DNA from: Planctomycetaceae bacterium
GTDB taxonomy: Bacteria > Planctomycetota > Planctomycetia > Pirellulales > Thermoguttaceae
Assembly (NCBI GenBank): GCA_031283515.1
Contig: JAITBS010000469.1
Coordinates: 1 to 6,925, forward strand
Direction of reading: 5' to 3'
Length of the DNA stretch: 6,925 bases
The position numbers and the translations under genes were made by a program. Positions 1 through 6,780 of this stretch are shown here, piece after piece. Positions within the stretch are counted from its first letter, which is position 1; every line of letters starts with the position of its first letter. The notes under the pieces were generated by a model, which was given only the letters and a program-made list of their open reading frames with translations, did not search any database and was not told the origin of the DNA.

Positions 1-279
1 ATTGTAACGTTTGCCGAAGATGGAACGAAAACACGGATTGAGCGTATTTCTTACGAATATGGCGAGAACGGAATTAGGACTTCGGCTCTCCATGAAATAG
101 ATGCCGATGCTGATGGAAATTTCGAGACACAGAAGGAAACGATATATTTGAACGATCCGTTAAACATTACCGGATACTCACAAGTCTTATACTCATCACA
201 CTTAATAATTCGGTATTCGTTTTTTGACAAGATACACCGATTTAATAGGATCAACAGAATTGGCAGGATTTTTAAATAA
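1..279 (+). pseudogene. RHS-repeat protein, broken C-terminal fragment (5' end outside window)
   Basis: Frame 1 is open from the first base and stops with TAA at 277-279, giving 92 residues with no start in view. The first ~64 residues look like an RHS/YD-repeat core: YEYGENGIRTS resembles the Y-x-Y-D-x-x-G-x-R-V-S strand motif, and NDPLNITGYSQVL matches the common RHS motif that normally continues 'EE' into several hundred more core residues. Here the similarity stops at about base 190. The last ~28 residues are unrelated and end in low-complexity tripeptides encoded by a 9-nt-period repeat. Neither of the other two frames restores RHS-like sequence after 190. RHS proteins are large secreted or surface shells, often with variable C-terminal toxins. 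This end lacks the usual core terminus and any recognisable toxin, so I read it as a truncated, probably inactive gene. A real gene with an unusual short tail is possible. Confidence 0.6.
229..273 (+). repeat. 9-nt-period degenerate repeat, five units (AGGATTNAC-like)
   Basis: Five consecutive 9-mers can be aligned: AAGATACAC, CGATTTAAT, AGGATCAAC, AGAATTGGC, AGGATTTTT. In the frame of the RHS fragment they encode KIH, RFN, RIN, RIG, RIF. From memory this resembles the 'aggattaacaggatttac' type of repeat found between genes in many planctomycete and other genomes. It begins about 40 bases after RHS similarity is lost, so it is more likely intergenic repeat read through by the broken frame than real protein sequence. 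Confidence 0.55.
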
Positions 280-327
280 AAGACACAAAAATTTTGTTTT
301 TATAAAGACGAATTTTAATAACTCTTC

Positions 328-352
328 GCAGAAGAATTGATATTTTCTTCGC
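328..352. terminator. weak hairpin in the convergent gap, possible terminator
   Basis: GC(A)GAAGAA at 328-336 can pair with TTCTTCGC at 345-352, with one bulged A and an 8-nt loop. It lies between the end of the plus-strand RHS fragment and the end of the minus-strand WD40 gene, where terminators are expected. There is no clear U-tract on either side. A second, all-AT hairpin (ACAAA-AAT-TTTGT at 285-297, followed by TTTT on the plus strand) is nearby and equally weak. The rest of the 139-bp gap shows nothing else. Confidence 0.2.
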
Positions 353-418
353 CTTTTCTAAGAATAGGAAAAATGTCATTGCACATTATGGGAATGTTTA
401 CAAAATAGACGGTTCTTT

Positions 419-3169
419 TTATTCGTTTTCTGTAGCGATTTTCAGTAGTTGGTCAAAGTTGAGAGGCCAAAGACGAATACCACTGTTTGCCGGATTTTTT
501 TGATTCTTATAACCGAAAACAAGCCAGCGATTGTCGGGAGTTAAAGCAATTTTTGAAATCGGGAGCATCCGATTACGGAAAATCATCGAATGACGCTCAT
601 CAATAGCACCATCAACAAGATTTCTCATCCGAAGACTACCGTCTCCACCAAGAGCAATAAGTTTTTTCCCATCCGGCGAAAGGAATAATTCCTGAATAAT
701 CCCCTGATTATTTTGTAACACTAAAGGTTCCCGTTCCACCGCCGTCTTAATATCGTTCCGGTCAAGACGCCAAATCCGAATCGTTTTGTCGTAACTACCG
801 GAAAATAATTGAGTTCCCGATTGATCAACCAACAACGAACTAATCCAACCATGATGACCATTCAATACAATCGAATCCGGTATCCGCTTCGAATCCGTCA
901 AGTTCCAAAGACGAACCGTGTTATCACGGCTTCCCGTTGCCACCCAACTATTGTTCGGTGCAAAAGCAATCGCCGTAATATCCAACTGATGACCACGAAG
1001 AATTAATGGAACTCCGCCTATTGTACTTTCACGAAGATTATAAATTAATGTTGTCGAATCTTTGCCGCCAACCGCCAGTTTACCAGAATCAGCACTAAAC
1101 TGAATCAGACGAATCTCTTGTTTGTGTCCCCTTAAAACAATTGGCGGAGGAATAAAACCGTTTTGAATTTGCCGTAAATCCCAAAGCCAAACTACATGCG
1201 GCTCCGAAAGCGCAGTAATCGTTTCCGAATCGGTCTTGATTTTCGGTAACGGTTTTTCCGGCTGAACGGCCGAATATTCCGACAAGAACGAAACCTGAAT
1301 ATTTTTCCGTGACAAAAACGAATGTTCCCGCAACACAAATTTTTCCATAATTTTGACAGGTATTTCATTGGCGGGTACTTCATTGGCAGGTACGGTGTCA
1401 GCCGGTATTTTTCCGGAAATCATCGGAGTTCCGTAAGCCGCGTCCGGTAACGGTAACATCGAATGTAATCGAACAACACGGCAAGGAGGAATCGGTTCAT
1501 TAAGATTACGAAAATAATTTTCGTTTTCCCCAAAAGCAGTTTCAACCGCAAACGATCCGGCAGAATCAATATACCGGTTGTTTCGGGCAACCTCCAAAGG
1601 AGATAACATCGGTCCGCCAAACGCCGCTAACCAACAGCCATCCGGTGAAATCTGTAAATCACGTAATCCTATGACCTTTTCTCGTAACGTCACCGGCGTT
1701 TCCGCAGGATTGGGACGAGCCATGTCCCAAATTTGTAACGTTCCGTCTGTTCGTCCGCCAATAATTAAACGTAAATCCGGTGAAAAAAGCAGTTTAACGT
1801 ACGGAATCTTTCCCGAATCAAGAAGAACTCCGTTGCGGTTGTTTTGATTACGGAAAAGATCCCATACCCAAACCGAATTGTCCTGACATTGCGTCAATAA
1901 CCAATGACTGTCGGAACTAATTACCATGTTTTCAACCGATGGAGTATTGATGAGAAACATCTTGCCCCAACTCAACGAAGCATAAGCCTGACCAAGTATC
2001 CAATACGCTGTTGAAGGAATCGAATGACCAAGTTCCTTAAACGTTTCAACCGCAGACAAAATGTCTTTCAAACTCTGTTCCGGATCAGAAACGAACAATG
2101 TTACCGACTCCTCCAGTAATGCCTCCGCAGCAGCAATCCGAATAACTTTCGGTAACAATTTATTCGCCGCATTTTCTTTTTTCAATGTTACCTTTGCCGC
2201 TTCTTCCGATTTCATCAGTGTTGTTTCGGGCAAAGATCGTTCAAGTTTAATTTTTTCAAATTTATCTTTTTCATTTTGTACTGCCGCCTTTTTTGTTTCA
2301 GGTTTTTCCGCCGTAGATTCTGTTGCTGCAAATCCTGTTATGACAGGTTGTGTTGTTACAGGTTCTACTGTTGCCGTCACTAAAGGAAATGCAGGTTGAA
2401 CCGGAAAAGGAGATGTCCTCTCCGGTTTTTTTTCAATTTGTTCTGTTTGTGATAATTTATTCGGGGCAGTATTTTGTTTCGATTTTTGAGATTGCGGCGT
2501 GTTTGTTACAGGAAGATTCGGCTCTTTCACCAAATCAGCAATTACCGGTTGCGATTTCGCCGGTTTCGGTTTAACAGATTCCATTCCGGCAGATTCCGGT
2601 TTTTTAACAGGTTCCGGTTTAACTTGTTTCGGTAATGGAGCGGTTGTTGGTGTTGGATATTTTAGTTGTAAATCCGTACTTTTATCGACCGCAACCTGAA
2701 CGAAGGAATTATCCGTTCCGGAATATTCTCCTTTGTTTGTCAGAATAAAAATCACCGTACCAAACAACACAATAATCTGAATACAAACAGTCAGCAATAA
2801 AATAATCCATTGTTTGTAATCCCAATCGTGTTCGGAATCCTTCGTAACCGTACAAGATTTTTGGTGATGAAGACAACTGCCGCCATGAGCACGTTTTATT
2901 CGAGGACAATTTTTCGCACGACATTTCTGTAAATCGGTATCGGAAATCAACGGCAATGACATTCTGTTTCGTGAATTGATTTCCGAACAGTTTTCCGAGC
3001 AGTTTTCCGATAAATGTTCCCTACATGGAAAGCGCAGACAATGAGTTAAGGGATTTTGACTGCCGCAAACAGGACAGTTTACCTCTGCTGAATATTCAGA
3101 CGCTGCAAACTTGAACACAAATCCGCAACATTCGCATTGAATTGGTCTGGTTGTTTGCGCGTCGATCAT
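419..3169 (-). CDS. Zinc-ribbon, single-pass membrane protein with WD40 propeller (916 aa)
   Basis: Domains in order: a zinc ribbon with CxxC pairs at C12/C15 and C32/C35; a second Cys/His-rich stretch with C44, C49, C57, C61, C83, C88, C99, H101/H102 and C106; one transmembrane helix at ~121-143; a Pro/Lys/Val/Glu-rich linker at ~150-340; a short helical region at ~345-400; then eight WD40-type blades at about 408-438, 450-483, 497-665, 679-712, 724-757, 769-802, 817-851 and 863-903. Blades 4-6 are the most typical (LRGH...TVRLWNL). Blade 3 is split by a ~140-residue insertion (~519-657). There is no signal peptide, so the Cys-rich end is probably cytoplasmic and the propeller outside the membrane. 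WD40 propellers are protein-binding scaffolds; no enzymatic domain or partner can be named. The ATG at 3169 has AAGGA at 3174-3178 (4-nt spacing) and keeps the zinc ribbon intact. The gene lies 116 bp downstream of the TPR/GT9-like gene on the same strand. Confidence 0.93.
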   Translation of the reverse strand: MIDAQTTRPIQCECCGFVFKFAASEYSAEVNCPVCGSQNPLTHCLRFPCREHLSENCSENCSEINSRNRMSLPLISDTDLQKCRAKNCPRIKRAHGGSCLHHQKSCTVTKDSEHDWDYKQWIILLLTVCIQIIVLFGTVIFILTNKGEYSGTDNSFVQVAVDKSTDLQLKYPTPTTAPLPKQVKPEPVKKPESAGMESVKPKPAKSQPVIADLVKEPNLPVTNTPQSQKSKQNTAPNKLSQTEQIEKKPERTSPFPVQPAFPLVTATVEPVTTQPVITGFAATESTAEKPETKKAAVQNEKDKFEKIKLERSLPETTLMKSEEAAKVTLKKENAANKLLPKVIRIAAAEALLEESVTLFVSDPEQSLKDILSAVETFKELGHSIPSTAYWILGQAYASLSWGKMFLINTPSVENMVISSDSHWLLTQCQDNSVWVWDLFRNQNNRNGVLLDSGKIPYVKLLFSPDLRLIIGGRTDGTLQIWDMARPNPAETPVTLREKVIGLRDLQISPDGCWLAAFGGPMLSPLEVARNNRYIDSAGSFAVETAFGENENYFRNLNEPIPPCRVVRLHSMLPLPDAAYGTPMISGKIPADTVPANEVPANEIPVKIMEKFVLREHSFLSRKNIQVSFLSEYSAVQPEKPLPKIKTDSETITALSEPHVVWLWDLRQIQNGFIPPPIVLRGHKQEIRLIQFSADSGKLAVGGKDSTTLIYNLRESTIGGVPLILRGHQLDITAIAFAPNNSWVATGSRDNTVRLWNLTDSKRIPDSIVLNGHHGWISSLLVDQSGTQLFSGSYDKTIRIWRLDRNDIKTAVEREPLVLQNNQGIIQELFLSPDGKKLIALGGDGSLRMRNLVDGAIDERHSMIFRNRMLPISKIALTPDNRWLVFGYKNQKNPANSGIRLWPLNFDQLLKIATENE
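1359..1403 (-). repeat. 15-bp in-frame tandem repeat inside the WD40 gene
   Basis: Three 15-mers lie head to tail on the plus strand: GGTATTTCATTGGCG, GGTACTTCATTGGCA and the diverged GGTACGGTGTCAGCC. Read on the coding strand they give the pentapeptides IPADT, VPANE and VPANE at residues ~588-602. They lie within the long insertion of blade 3. The unit length is a multiple of three, so copy-number change by slippage would keep the frame. Confidence 0.7.
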
Positions 3170-3285
3170 GAAATCCTTGCAATCCGTTGCTAGAATTTAT
3201 AATATTTATTTTATAAGCATTGACCGTTCTGACTACGGAGGCGAATTTTTTATTTTGATTCCGATTCCGATTTAATTCTGTATTT

Positions 3286-5064
3286 TTATCCCGCTCGGCG
3301 AATCCATCCCATTTGTTTATTTTGTTCAGGAAATACCAATGTTATCGGAATGGATTCTTCCGGTGGACGATGTGTTGTCAGGAATTTTTCGAGGTCGCTT
3401 CCAACTGTTGCAAATAATTCCGACCAAGATTGACCAATTGCTTGACGGTAAACACGAAATGTCGGATACCAGAGACATTTTTCACGGCTGAGATTCCAAC
3501 GCCAATCGGCTTTCGCCGGAAGTATCAACCATGTTTTGGTTCCGAGCGCACCTGCCAAATTCGCCATGTAACCGGGCGGTGTAATCACAAGATCAAGTGC
3601 CGCAAGTAATCCCGCCATTTCATCCAAATCGTATTGAAACACCTCTGGATATAAATGTACCTGTAATGAAATATTGCGACGATATTGTTCGATTTCTTTT
3701 TGTTTTGAACCGTGTTGCAAACAAATCCAGGCAGCATCCGACTGATGACGAAGCATGAGATTGCGCAATTCAAACATCGGTAATGCGGTTTGGTGTTCGG
3801 GTTCCGCAGTCCAACTTCCTTGCCAGAGAATTCCTATTTTGGTAACACCGCTGATTTCCAAAAGACGGTTTGACCATTTCGCAATACATTCCCGATCCGG
3901 AACAAGATAGGCTTTGCGAATCGGAAAATCTTCTTTCTGACGACGGAAATAACGCGGTAAACTACCAAACGCAATTTGTTCATCCAACGAAAGTCCCCAG
4001 CAATTCTTATTCAAATCAACAATGTCTGTAGTTAACGGAACAACAGTTGCTCGTGGAAATGACCGGCGAAACAACGAATGTAACGATGATTCACATTCAA
4101 TGACACAATGCCCAACATTGTTAATTAAGTCTGGAAGACAAGACGCAAACATAATGTCCGCTGCAATTCCTTCCTCTGAATAAGCAAGTACGGTTTTCTG
4201 TTCATTATCGTTCTCGTCCTTGTTTTCAAGATCAAATTTATTGATACAATTTTTGTGAATACGGTCATTGGCGGAATTTTTGTTCCAATTGGATAAATGA
4301 TGGCGTTCCCATGTTCCAAAGGTATTGACAAGCCGAAATTCCATTGCGTCCCAACCGTTTTCGAAATCGCCAAGTGCAAGCAGTGATTGACCACAACCAT
4401 GAATTGCATGGGACCATTCCATACCAACAGGAAACAACCGTTGATAATAAAGAATGGATTCTTCAAAACGTTCTTCTTTTCGCAGTGATTCGGCAAGAAA
4501 AAAACAGGCTTCCGGTGATGAGGAATCAAGATGAACTGCTTCCAACAATACTGGAATTGCTTCCGCATGGCGGTTACGAAGAGTGTAAAGATATCCGAGA
4601 GTCAACCACGCCGAAGCGTTTTCCGGTTGTAACACCGTCGCATTTTTGAAACAAGAGATAGATTCTTCTAATTGGTCGAGTTCGAAATAAAGTTGACCGA
4701 GATTCAGAATGAGGTCTGTGCTATTCGGATCGAGTTTATATGATTCACAAAAGATATTGACAGCTTCACGGTTCTGTCCCAAAGCGCGATAGGCTAATCC
4801 GAGATGGAACTGCAAAACTGCTTGTGATTTTAACGTGTCGGAATTTTTTTCGGTGGAAGTTTCGAGTTGATGAAGTGCTTCGAGGAAATATTCGACACCT
4901 TCATTAGGATTTCCATTTTGGCACCGCAGAATACCTAATCCGTCCAATGCATACAAATTACCTGAGTCACCGCGTAGAATTTCTTGATAAAGTTCTTCTG
5001 CTCTAGCGGTATCTCCTGAAATTAAAGCGGTTTGCGCTATTTTAAGTTTTTCGTCGTGTGTCAT
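3286..5064 (-). CDS. TPR protein with C-terminal GT9-like glycosyltransferase domain (592 aa)
   Basis: The N-terminal half holds six or seven tetratricopeptide repeats at about 3-36, 37-70, 83-116, 117-150, 151-184, 185-218 and 219-245, with typical GxLY...G...EA/ES...P spacing. A polar linker (~261-290) leads to a domain like that of GT9/heptosyltransferase-type TPR proteins: TVLAYSEEGIAADIMFASCL (291-310), GILWQGSW (411-418), ITPPGYMANLAGALG (494-508), DWRW (520-523) and WYPTFRVYRQ (532-541). In relatives I recall, these correspond to HAEQGLGDTIQF, GLVWAGN, SVDTAVAHLAGALG and DWRW. Such proteins are thought to transfer sugars to proteins or surface glycans, but the substrate cannot be told here. 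Two usual motifs are altered: GxGD becomes GIAAD and the H of HLAGALG is N502, so activity may differ or be lost. The ATG at 5064 has AAGGA at 5073-5077, 8 nt upstream. There is no signal peptide, so it is probably cytoplasmic. Confidence 0.93.
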   Translation of the reverse strand: MTHDEKLKIAQTALISGDTARAEELYQEILRGDSGNLYALDGLGILRCQNGNPNEGVEYFLEALHQLETSTEKNSDTLKSQAVLQFHLGLAYRALGQNREAVNIFCESYKLDPNSTDLILNLGQLYFELDQLEESISCFKNATVLQPENASAWLTLGYLYTLRNRHAEAIPVLLEAVHLDSSSPEACFFLAESLRKEERFEESILYYQRLFPVGMEWSHAIHGCGQSLLALGDFENGWDAMEFRLVNTFGTWERHHLSNWNKNSANDRIHKNCINKFDLENKDENDNEQKTVLAYSEEGIAADIMFASCLPDLINNVGHCVIECESSLHSLFRRSFPRATVVPLTTDIVDLNKNCWGLSLDEQIAFGSLPRYFRRQKEDFPIRKAYLVPDRECIAKWSNRLLEISGVTKIGILWQGSWTAEPEHQTALPMFELRNLMLRHQSDAAWICLQHGSKQKEIEQYRRNISLQVHLYPEVFQYDLDEMAGLLAALDLVITPPGYMANLAGALGTKTWLILPAKADWRWNLSREKCLWYPTFRVYRQAIGQSWSELFATVGSDLEKFLTTHRPPEESIPITLVFPEQNKQMGWIRRAG

Positions 5065-5382
5065 CGTTTCATTCCTTGAAACTCATTATTACAGTAAAAG
5101 AGAACCGAGAATCTCTGTTCTCTTTTACTGTTATCGTCAATACATCTGCGAAAATTGATACAATCCTTAAAAATTAAAATAAGACATCCAAAATTCCCTA
5201 CTCAAAATCCATCCTGGAAATAAGGATTAAGGATTAACGACGAACTTTCAAATAAATTAGATAAAATACGGAACTTGGGTATGTTTCACAATGTCATTGG
5301 GAAAAACAGTTTCTTTGTGTTCTTTTTTTGCGTGTGTTTTTACGCGAGATATTTAATTAAACTGTTATGGTCTTTAACCTTT
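5065..5382. other. 318-bp intergenic gap between the DUF1080 and TPR/GT9-like genes
   Basis: No open frame of interest lies on either strand. Besides the 15-bp inverted repeat near its left end, it holds a short direct repeat (TAAGGAT twice, 5221-5234) and an imperfect palindrome at 5285-5303. No convincing terminator follows the DUF1080 gene and no clear sigma70 promoter could be assigned for the TPR gene, although the latter presumably starts within this gap. Confidence 0.6.
5091..5131. repeat. perfect 15-bp inverted repeat (hairpin) upstream of the TPR/GT9-like gene
   Basis: ACAGTAAAAGAGAAC (5091-5105) is the exact reverse complement of GTTCTCTTTTACTGT (5117-5131), with an 11-base spacer. 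The spacer can add GAG/CTC after one mismatch, leaving a 3-nt loop. On the minus strand the hairpin ends 13 nt before the AAGGA of the TPR gene, so it should form in that gene's 5' leader if transcription starts farther right. No U-run follows on either strand, which argues against an ordinary intrinsic terminator. It could stabilise or process the mRNA, or be a DNA operator. Confidence 0.85.
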
Positions 5383-6084
5383 TTATGGCAAAACGGTTAG
5401 GATGGCATGACGAAATTCGATGGGACCGCCTTCGGATTGAAAACCGATTTTACCGGAAGTTTGTTCGGCATCAGTAACCCAATTGACGATGGTACCGTTG
5501 AGAACAATAACTATCAATCCATTACTGCAAAGAATATCCAATGTATTCCATTGCCCTGATTCTTTTTCGAGGTCGGCGATTTTTTTAAGACCGTTAATCA
5601 GTCCGAATTTTTCACCGCCGTCTCTTGCCGAAGCGCGCTCTTCAACAATTCCGGTTGGAGCGGGAAGTTTCATACCGTGAAACCCGTAAAGATCACCGGC
5701 ACTTTTCGATGCTAATTGAACTTCAACACAACGCGGTAAAAATGTATTTTCCGGTTGTTTGTTCAGGCGAAGAAAAATTCCGCTGTTGGTTGGTTTTGTT
5801 TCTGGAGACCAACGATAATCAACGGACAATTTGAAATTTTTATACTCATCTTTGGTGCCGAGCCAACCGAATGGTTCTCCTTTGCACAACAAAATTCCGT
5901 TATCGGAAAAAGAATAAACACTTTCAACTGTAACATTTTCTTTATCCGTATGAAAATCCCATTCGGACAAATTCGTTTTTTCGAACAGGTTTACCTGATT
6001 CGGAGAAACCTGACCGAAAACGGTAACAGCAGATAAAAGTGTACAACAAAACACAATTGTAAGGAAGTTTTTAGTCATAGTCAT
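5383..6084 (-). CDS. Secreted DUF1080 / 3-keto-disaccharide hydrolase-like protein (233 aa)
   Basis: A signal peptide covers residues 1-24: K5, a hydrophobic core at ~8-22, and a likely type I cleavage after VFG (24), leaving QVSPN. The mature part is one DUF1080 (PF06439) beta-sandwich: VNLFEKTNLSEWDF (31-44, the usual 'LFNGKDLSGW' start), GEPFGWLGTKDEYKNFKLSV (69-88), NSGIFLR (100-106), CVEVQL (119-124), GDLYG (130-134), QWNTLDI (178-184) and GKIGFQSEGGPIEFRHAIL (211-229). Length fits a single-domain member. The family is annotated as cleaving 3-keto-glycosides made by oxidoreductases, and also occurs as a carbohydrate-binding-like fold. Function here is inferred, location periplasmic or outer. 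ATG codons at 6084 and 6078 are both possible. Neither has a Shine-Dalgarno; the longer one is kept. No oxidoreductase or transporter gene is nearby. Confidence 0.93.
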   Translation of the reverse strand: MTMTKNFLTIVFCCTLLSAVTVFGQVSPNQVNLFEKTNLSEWDFHTDKENVTVESVYSFSDNGILLCKGEPFGWLGTKDEYKNFKLSVDYRWSPETKPTNSGIFLRLNKQPENTFLPRCVEVQLASKSAGDLYGFHGMKLPAPTGIVEERASARDGGEKFGLINGLKKIADLEKESGQWNTLDILCSNGLIVIVLNGTIVNWVTDAEQTSGKIGFQSEGGPIEFRHAILTVLP

Positions 6085-6187
6085 AGAAAAATAATGTTAA
6101 AAGGGGTTAAGTGAATTGGTTATGATTTATTTGAAATGGAGGGCGATTTTGATTTAACAATTGATTAAGCAAACAATTTCAGCAAGT

Positions 6188-6217
6188 ATTTTACCATCTC
6201 GACAGAATCGGACGCAA
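6188..6217 (-). promoter_or_regulatory. possible sigma70 promoter for the DUF1080 gene
   Basis: On the minus strand TTGCGT (6217-6212) is followed after 18 bases by TAAAAT (6193-6188), roughly 100 bases before the ATG at 6084. Both hexamers are imperfect and the region is AT-rich, so this is only a plausible candidate. Nothing else is recognisable between 6085 and 6312. Confidence 0.2.
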
Positions 6218-6312
6218 GTACCCTACTATACTTCATGCAGTCATTCAATTGATGTTTTTAGTTGCTAGAGTTTTGTTTATGGTTTGTAAAAATATTCCTT
6301 TACAATCATTCC

Positions 6313-6354
6313 GTCCTGAAAGGACATTGCCAAACAACCCACCGCAACGCGGTG
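6313..6354. repeat. REP-like element: two adjacent GC hairpins with triloops
   Basis: GTCCT-GAA-AGGAC (6313-6325) and CACCGC-AAC-GCGGTG (6340-6354) are perfect small palindromes with 3-base loops, 14 bases apart, in otherwise AT-rich non-coding DNA. From memory, paired motifs of this type ('cctgaaagg ... caccgc aac gcggtg') recur between genes in several planctomycete and Bacteroidota genomes. Only one copy is in this window, so repetition cannot be shown here. Confidence 0.5.
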
Positions 6355-6402
6355 AGTACAAAATCACAAAACAACTTCAGGAACAAAATTTTTTTCAGGG
6401 GC

Positions 6403-6431
6403 TTGACATAATTTTTGTTTTCGTGTATTAT
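6403..6431 (+). promoter_or_regulatory. near-consensus sigma70 promoter (TTGACA-N17-TATTAT)
   Basis: TTGACA at 6403-6408 is a perfect -35 box. After exactly 17 bases comes TATTAT (6426-6431), one base from the TATAAT consensus. The start of transcription would be near 6438. No protein gene starts closely downstream on this strand; the next is at 6884, so the transcript would begin with about 440 non-coding bases. Confidence 0.65.
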
Positions 6432-6500
6432 CTCAATATAATGATTTCAATTTTTAAATTTTCAACTTTTGGAGATCAAATTACGTTTAAAAAATAAGTT

Positions 6501-6520
6501 GCCCGAATTTTTATTTGGGC
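6501..6520 (-). terminator. 7-bp hairpin, terminator-like on the minus strand
   Basis: GCCCGAA (6501-6507) pairs with TTTGGGC (6514-6520), including one GU pair, around a 6-base loop. Read on the minus strand it is followed by AACTTATTTTTTAAA, which is weakly terminator-like. On the plus strand it is preceded by A6 and followed by GTTAAAAAAT, with no U-run. It could stop transcription entering from the right, or be one helix of the plus-strand RNA. Confidence 0.3.
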
Positions 6521-6568
6521 GTTAAAAAATCGAGTACGTCAACAAAACTAAAGTCGCTTAGGCGAACT

Positions 6569-6612
6569 GTAATTTTTTACATGACAACCGGATTTTTCGG
6601 GTAAAAAATTAC
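6569..6612. repeat. perfect 12-bp inverted repeat GTAATTTTTTAC / GTAAAAAATTAC
   Basis: The arms lie at 6569-6580 and 6601-6612, separated by 20 bases that contain a further CCG/CGG pair (6588-6590 with 6598-6600). Each arm is itself flanked by GTAA/TTAC. It would be the longest helix of the candidate RNA, though AT-rich. Confidence 0.75.
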
Positions 6613-6616
6613 TATA

Positions 6617-6667
6617 GGTAATACAAAGTTGCGTGGCTCCCGTTGAGGGAGCGTCGCGTGTATTACC
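6617..6667. repeat. nested stem: GGTAATAC/GTATTACC outer, GCTCCC/GGGAGC inner
   Basis: The outer 8-bp stem pairs 6617-6624 with 6660-6667. A 3-bp GCG/CGC pair (6631-6633 with 6655-6657) follows, then a symmetric 2x2 internal loop, then a 6-bp stem (6636-6641 with 6647-6652) capped by GTTGA. The coaxial nested layout with symmetric internal loops looks like a folded RNA rather than a simple operator. Confidence 0.7.
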
Positions 6668-6780
6668 GTAGGTATAATTCAGCATTATATTTTGAAATAG
6701 TAATGCGCCACTTTTGTCGGTGGGAAGAAACCTAAACTTTAGTGCGTGTCGCTCCTAAGTCTAAGAGCGATATTTCTGTT

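Noticed and set aside
2061..2399. 112-codon plus-strand frame opposite the linker of the WD40 gene
   Set aside because: It is antisense to the low-complexity Pro/Lys linker and gives a Ser/Phe-rich composition typical of a mirror frame. No start signal or domain is seen.
3186..3198. GTTGCTAGAATTT near the WD40 gene start and GTTGCTAGAGTTT at 6261-6273 upstream of the DUF1080 gene
   Set aside because: The two 13-mers differ by one base, but their distances to the gene starts (17 and 177 bases) are too different to propose a shared promoter element.
4125..4568. 147-codon minus-strand frame inside the TPR/GT9-like gene
   Set aside because: It is an out-of-frame shadow of a gene whose real frame has clear TPR and GT9-like motifs.
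5323..5345. T7 followed by GCGT-N8-ACGC hairpin, considered as the terminator of the DUF1080 gene
   Set aside because: The T-run is on the wrong side: on the minus strand the hairpin would be followed by A7, not U7, and the stem is only 4 bp.
6249..6497. 82-codon open frame on the plus strand
   Set aside because: It runs straight through the twin REP-like palindromes and the TTGACA/TATTAT promoter, has no Shine-Dalgarno, and shows no recognisable domain. It is most likely a chance frame in non-coding DNA.
6441..6497. 18-codon mini-frame MISIFKFSTFGDQITFKK right after the predicted transcription start, followed by the 6501-6520 hairpin
   Set aside because: It resembles a leader-peptide layout, but there is no ribosome binding site, no run of one regulatory amino acid, and no U-tract after the hairpin. 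It is too weak to call.
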